Part shown: piece after piece, positions 62,169 to 64,000 of the stretch
How the letters are laid out: each line of letters starts with the position of its first letter
Numbering within the stretch: the first letter of the stretch is position 1
NCBI GenBank assembly: GCA_942490855.1
Contig: CALNYS010000002.1
Coordinates: 1-64,000, forward strand
Direction: 5' to 3'
Length of the DNA: 64,000 nucleotides
DNA from: CALNYS01 sp942490855
GTDB taxonomy: Bacteria; Planctomycetota; Phycisphaerae; Phycisphaerales; UBA1924
The notes under the pieces: generated by a model
Databases searched by the model: none
The model's input: only the letters and a program-made list of their open reading frames with translations
What the model was told of the DNA's origin: nothing
Position numbers and translations under genes: made by a program

Positions 62169-63188
62169 TCAGTTCGCGAGACCGAGATTCCGCAGCACGC
62201 TCGGCGGCGGGTTCCCGCCGAACCCGCGCCCGTTGAAGTGGAAATCATCGAGCGCCGCCTCAAGCCGCGCCGCGCGCCGCGGATACGCGATGAACGTGTA
62301 GTTCTTCGTGTCAAACGCGACGCCCTGCCCCAACGGCATGTGCTCGAGCCGCGCCGAACCGTCGAGGAACCCCATGCTCGAGCGGTACTCACCGTGACGG
62401 AAGTTGTGGTCCGTGTACGGGATCGAAACAAACCCGCTCGACGTGTTGATCGTCGCGACGCGCAGCACGTTCGCGATCCCGATCTCAGAGAGCACCACGA
62501 ACCGCGACGGGTCCTCGATGTCCTCCGGACCGTTCTTAAACGAGAGCCACCGCTCGATCTGCTCGGGAGAGTTCATGTTGATGCCCCACGGCGCCGCCGG
62601 GCTCACCCACAACCAATCCGTCGCGATATAGCTCGTCCCGAACGCACCGAAGAACGTCGAACTCCCCTCCGGCGCGCGCGACTCGTCGTACGCGTGGAAC
62701 GGGTGACGCGGGAGCACCTGCACCAACGGCGGGCTCCCAAGGCTGGAGAAGTCGAGCTCCGCGCGCTGGATCCGATCGTCGCCCGGGCAGCGCAGCTGCT
62801 CGCCGCCGCTCGTCGTGTGGTCCGTCATCCCCAAATAGTCGTTGAGCGGGCGGATCTTCCCAGGGTGGCCAAGGTCGTCCGCGCGGATCTCGTCGCTGTA
62901 CCAGTCCACGCCCCCGTACGACGTCGTCTGGTACGTCTGGTTCGTGGTCCCGTTGCTCCGGTCGGGCAGATCCGCGGCCGGGAAGTGCTTGAAGTCCGCG
63001 ACGTACGAGTGAAACGCCTTCACGCCCTGGCCGCAGTTGCTCAGGCACCCGGCGTCCCACGCGCGCTCTTTGACCGTCCCAAGCGCGGGCAGCAAGATCC
63101 CCATCACCACAGCAATGATGGTTATGACCACCAACAACTCAACCAACGTAAACGCGTGATCCGCTTGCCTTCGCGCGCACTGACGCAT
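62169..63188 (-). CDS. Prepilin-like protein of planctomycete type
   Basis: A 339-residue protein. The N-terminus HAFTLVELLVVITIIAVVMG at residues 11-30 is the type IV prepilin signature with Glu at +5 of the mature protein. The body is globular, with a Cys pair near 48-52 and a terminal segment with PPSVLRNLG. Such pseudopilin-like proteins are numerous in planctomycetes and probably go through a type II secretion-like assembly. ATG at 63188 is preceded by GGAGG. The longer frame upstream belongs to queC. Confidence 0.85.
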   Translation of the reverse strand: MRQCARRQADHAFTLVELLVVITIIAVVMGILLPALGTVKERAWDAGCLSNCGQGVKAFHSYVADFKHFPAADLPDRSNGTTNQTYQTTSYGGVDWYSDEIRADDLGHPGKIRPLNDYLGMTDHTTSGGEQLRCPGDDRIQRAELDFSSLGSPPLVQVLPRHPFHAYDESRAPEGSSTFFGAFGTSYIATDWLWVSPAAPWGINMNSPEQIERWLSFKNGPEDIEDPSRFVVLSEIGIANVLRVATINTSSGFVSIPYTDHNFRHGEYRSSMGFLDGSARLEHMPLGQGVAFDTKNYTFIAYPRRAARLEAALDDFHFNGRGFGGNPPPSVLRNLGLAN

Positions 63189-63262
63189 CGCGACCTCCAA
63201 GACCCCTCGCTGCTCTGAGTATAGACGCCCAACACACCGCGTCGAACACGAATGACCCAGAT

Positions 63263-63974
63263 TCACCCCGCGTACACCGTCGGATCGTCCACCCCCGCCT
63301 CGCAAAACCCCTTCTTCCGCAGCGCACACGCCTCGCAATGCCCGCAGTGCGTCCCGCTCTCGTCCGGCGGGTCGTAGCACGAGTGCGTCAGCTTCAGATC
63401 CACCCCCAGCCGCGACCCCGGCGCGAACGATGTCCGCCTTGCTCATCTCCGCCAGCGGCGTGCGCACCGCCAACCCCGCCCGCCCCGCGCCCGCCGACTC
63501 CACGCCCTCACGCGTCGCCAGGTGCACGGTCCGCTCGAACGAACGGATGAACTCCGGGCGGCAATCCGGGTACCCCGAGTAGTCGATCGCGTTGACCCCG
63601 ATCCACAACTCCCCGGCGCCCGAGACCTCCGCCAACCCCGCCGCGAGCGATAAAAACACCAGATTCCGCGCCGGGACGTACGTCACCGGGATGCGCGACG
63701 GGTCCGGCGCCGCGTCCTTGGGCACCTCGATATCAGCCGTCAGCGCCGAGCCCCCGATCAGCCGCAGGTCCAGCGGCAGCACCACCCGCCGGCTCACGCC
63801 CAGACGCTCCGCCAGACGCTCCCCCGCCCGCAGCTCCGCCCGGTGGCGCTGCCCGTAATCAAACGACAGCGCCACCACCCCCCGCCCCTCGCGACGCGCC
63901 ATCGCGCACGCGACGGCCGAATCAAGACCCCCGGACAGAAGAACCACAGCGATCGAGGCGTTGTCAGACGTCAT
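63263..63974 (-). CDS. queC: 7-cyano-7-deazaguanine synthase QueC, interrupted by a frameshift as sequenced
   Basis: QueC makes preQ0 from carboxydeazaguanine with ATP and ammonia in queuosine biosynthesis. The start at 63974 gives VVLLSGGLDSAVACAMA (PP-loop, SGGxDS), then VSFDYGQRHR-like LSFDYGQRHRAEL and MSKADIVR. The reading frame then breaks near 63419-63426. The other frame reads SRLGVDLKLTHSCYDPPDES and ends in CEACALRKKGFCEAGVDD, containing the four-Cys zinc site. A single extra G in the GGGG run (IVRAGSRLGV) or one missing GC restores it. The gene is probably intact in the organism. Confidence 0.88.
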
Positions 63975-64000
63975 GGTGGGGCCCAGAAAAAGCCAGCGGG

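Overview
The window is GC-rich bacterial chromosome, apart from one short AT-rich stretch, and reads as a member of the Planctomycetota, most likely class Phycisphaerae. The markers are several secreted proteins ending in a Pro-Ala-Pro, hydrophobic helix, poly-Arg tail (PEP-CTERM-like), two secreted proteins with C-terminal dockerin-type repeats, an ECF sigma factor overlapping a Ser/Thr kinase with a TPR-like tail, and a prepilin-like protein of the planctomycete type. The lineage is inferred from gene content, not from a phylogenetic marker.

Layout. 1-3.1 kb: a truncated NsrR-type Rrf2 regulator diverges from a group III truncated haemoglobin and a small membrane protein, with a candidate operator between them; then a secreted nuclease/phosphatase-like dockerin protein and tRNA-Pro(GGG). 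3.3-13 kb: mostly single accessory genes (serine hydrolase, YbaL/KefB-type antiporter, PaiB-like protein, DUF1801, PhnA, MarC, TraB/GumN-like, GNAT, DinB). 13.1-16 kb: an overlapping minus-strand operon rimB-rimK-desuccinylase-like gene plus a 40-residue membrane protein, probably a protein glutamylation module. 16.3-19 kb: three PEP-CTERM-like secreted proteins, two of them tandem duplicates. 7.2-8.6 kb and 19-20.4 kb hold two paralogous proteins of unknown function (about 405 residues) with matching palindromes in their promoters. 21.2-24.6 kb: pyrC, rpsB, tsf. 24.6-25.9 kb: the AT-rich island with a TIR-domain gene. 25.9-33.4 kb: a Fur-like regulator, PolX, an HTH protein and an RND efflux pump with its adaptor. 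33.5-38.9 kb: an LptF/G-type permease, a methyltransferase and a tightly overlapping four-gene run (FAD enzyme, unknown, DUF2071, membrane methyltransferase). 39-45 kb: kinase/sigma pair and a large dockerin protein. 45-51 kb: tRNA-Lys and the fatty-acid synthesis cluster rpmF-plsX-fabH-fabD-fabG-acpP-fabF, followed by a fliN-like gene. 51.5-64 kb: an OPT transporter, a hybrid histidine kinase, hrpA, a prepilin-like gene and queC.

Two points matter most. First, fabG, the OPT transporter and queC are each interrupted by a frameshift of the same phase, and pyrC runs on past its normal end for the same reason; at least three of the four sites are explained by one missing GC dinucleotide, so sequencing or assembly error is the leading explanation. 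Second, the two paralogous genes at 7.2 and 19.2 kb have an N-terminal helix-turn-helix-like segment and carry an inverted repeat with a 12-nt spacer over the predicted -35 region, which suggests an undescribed family of autoregulated DNA-binding proteins.
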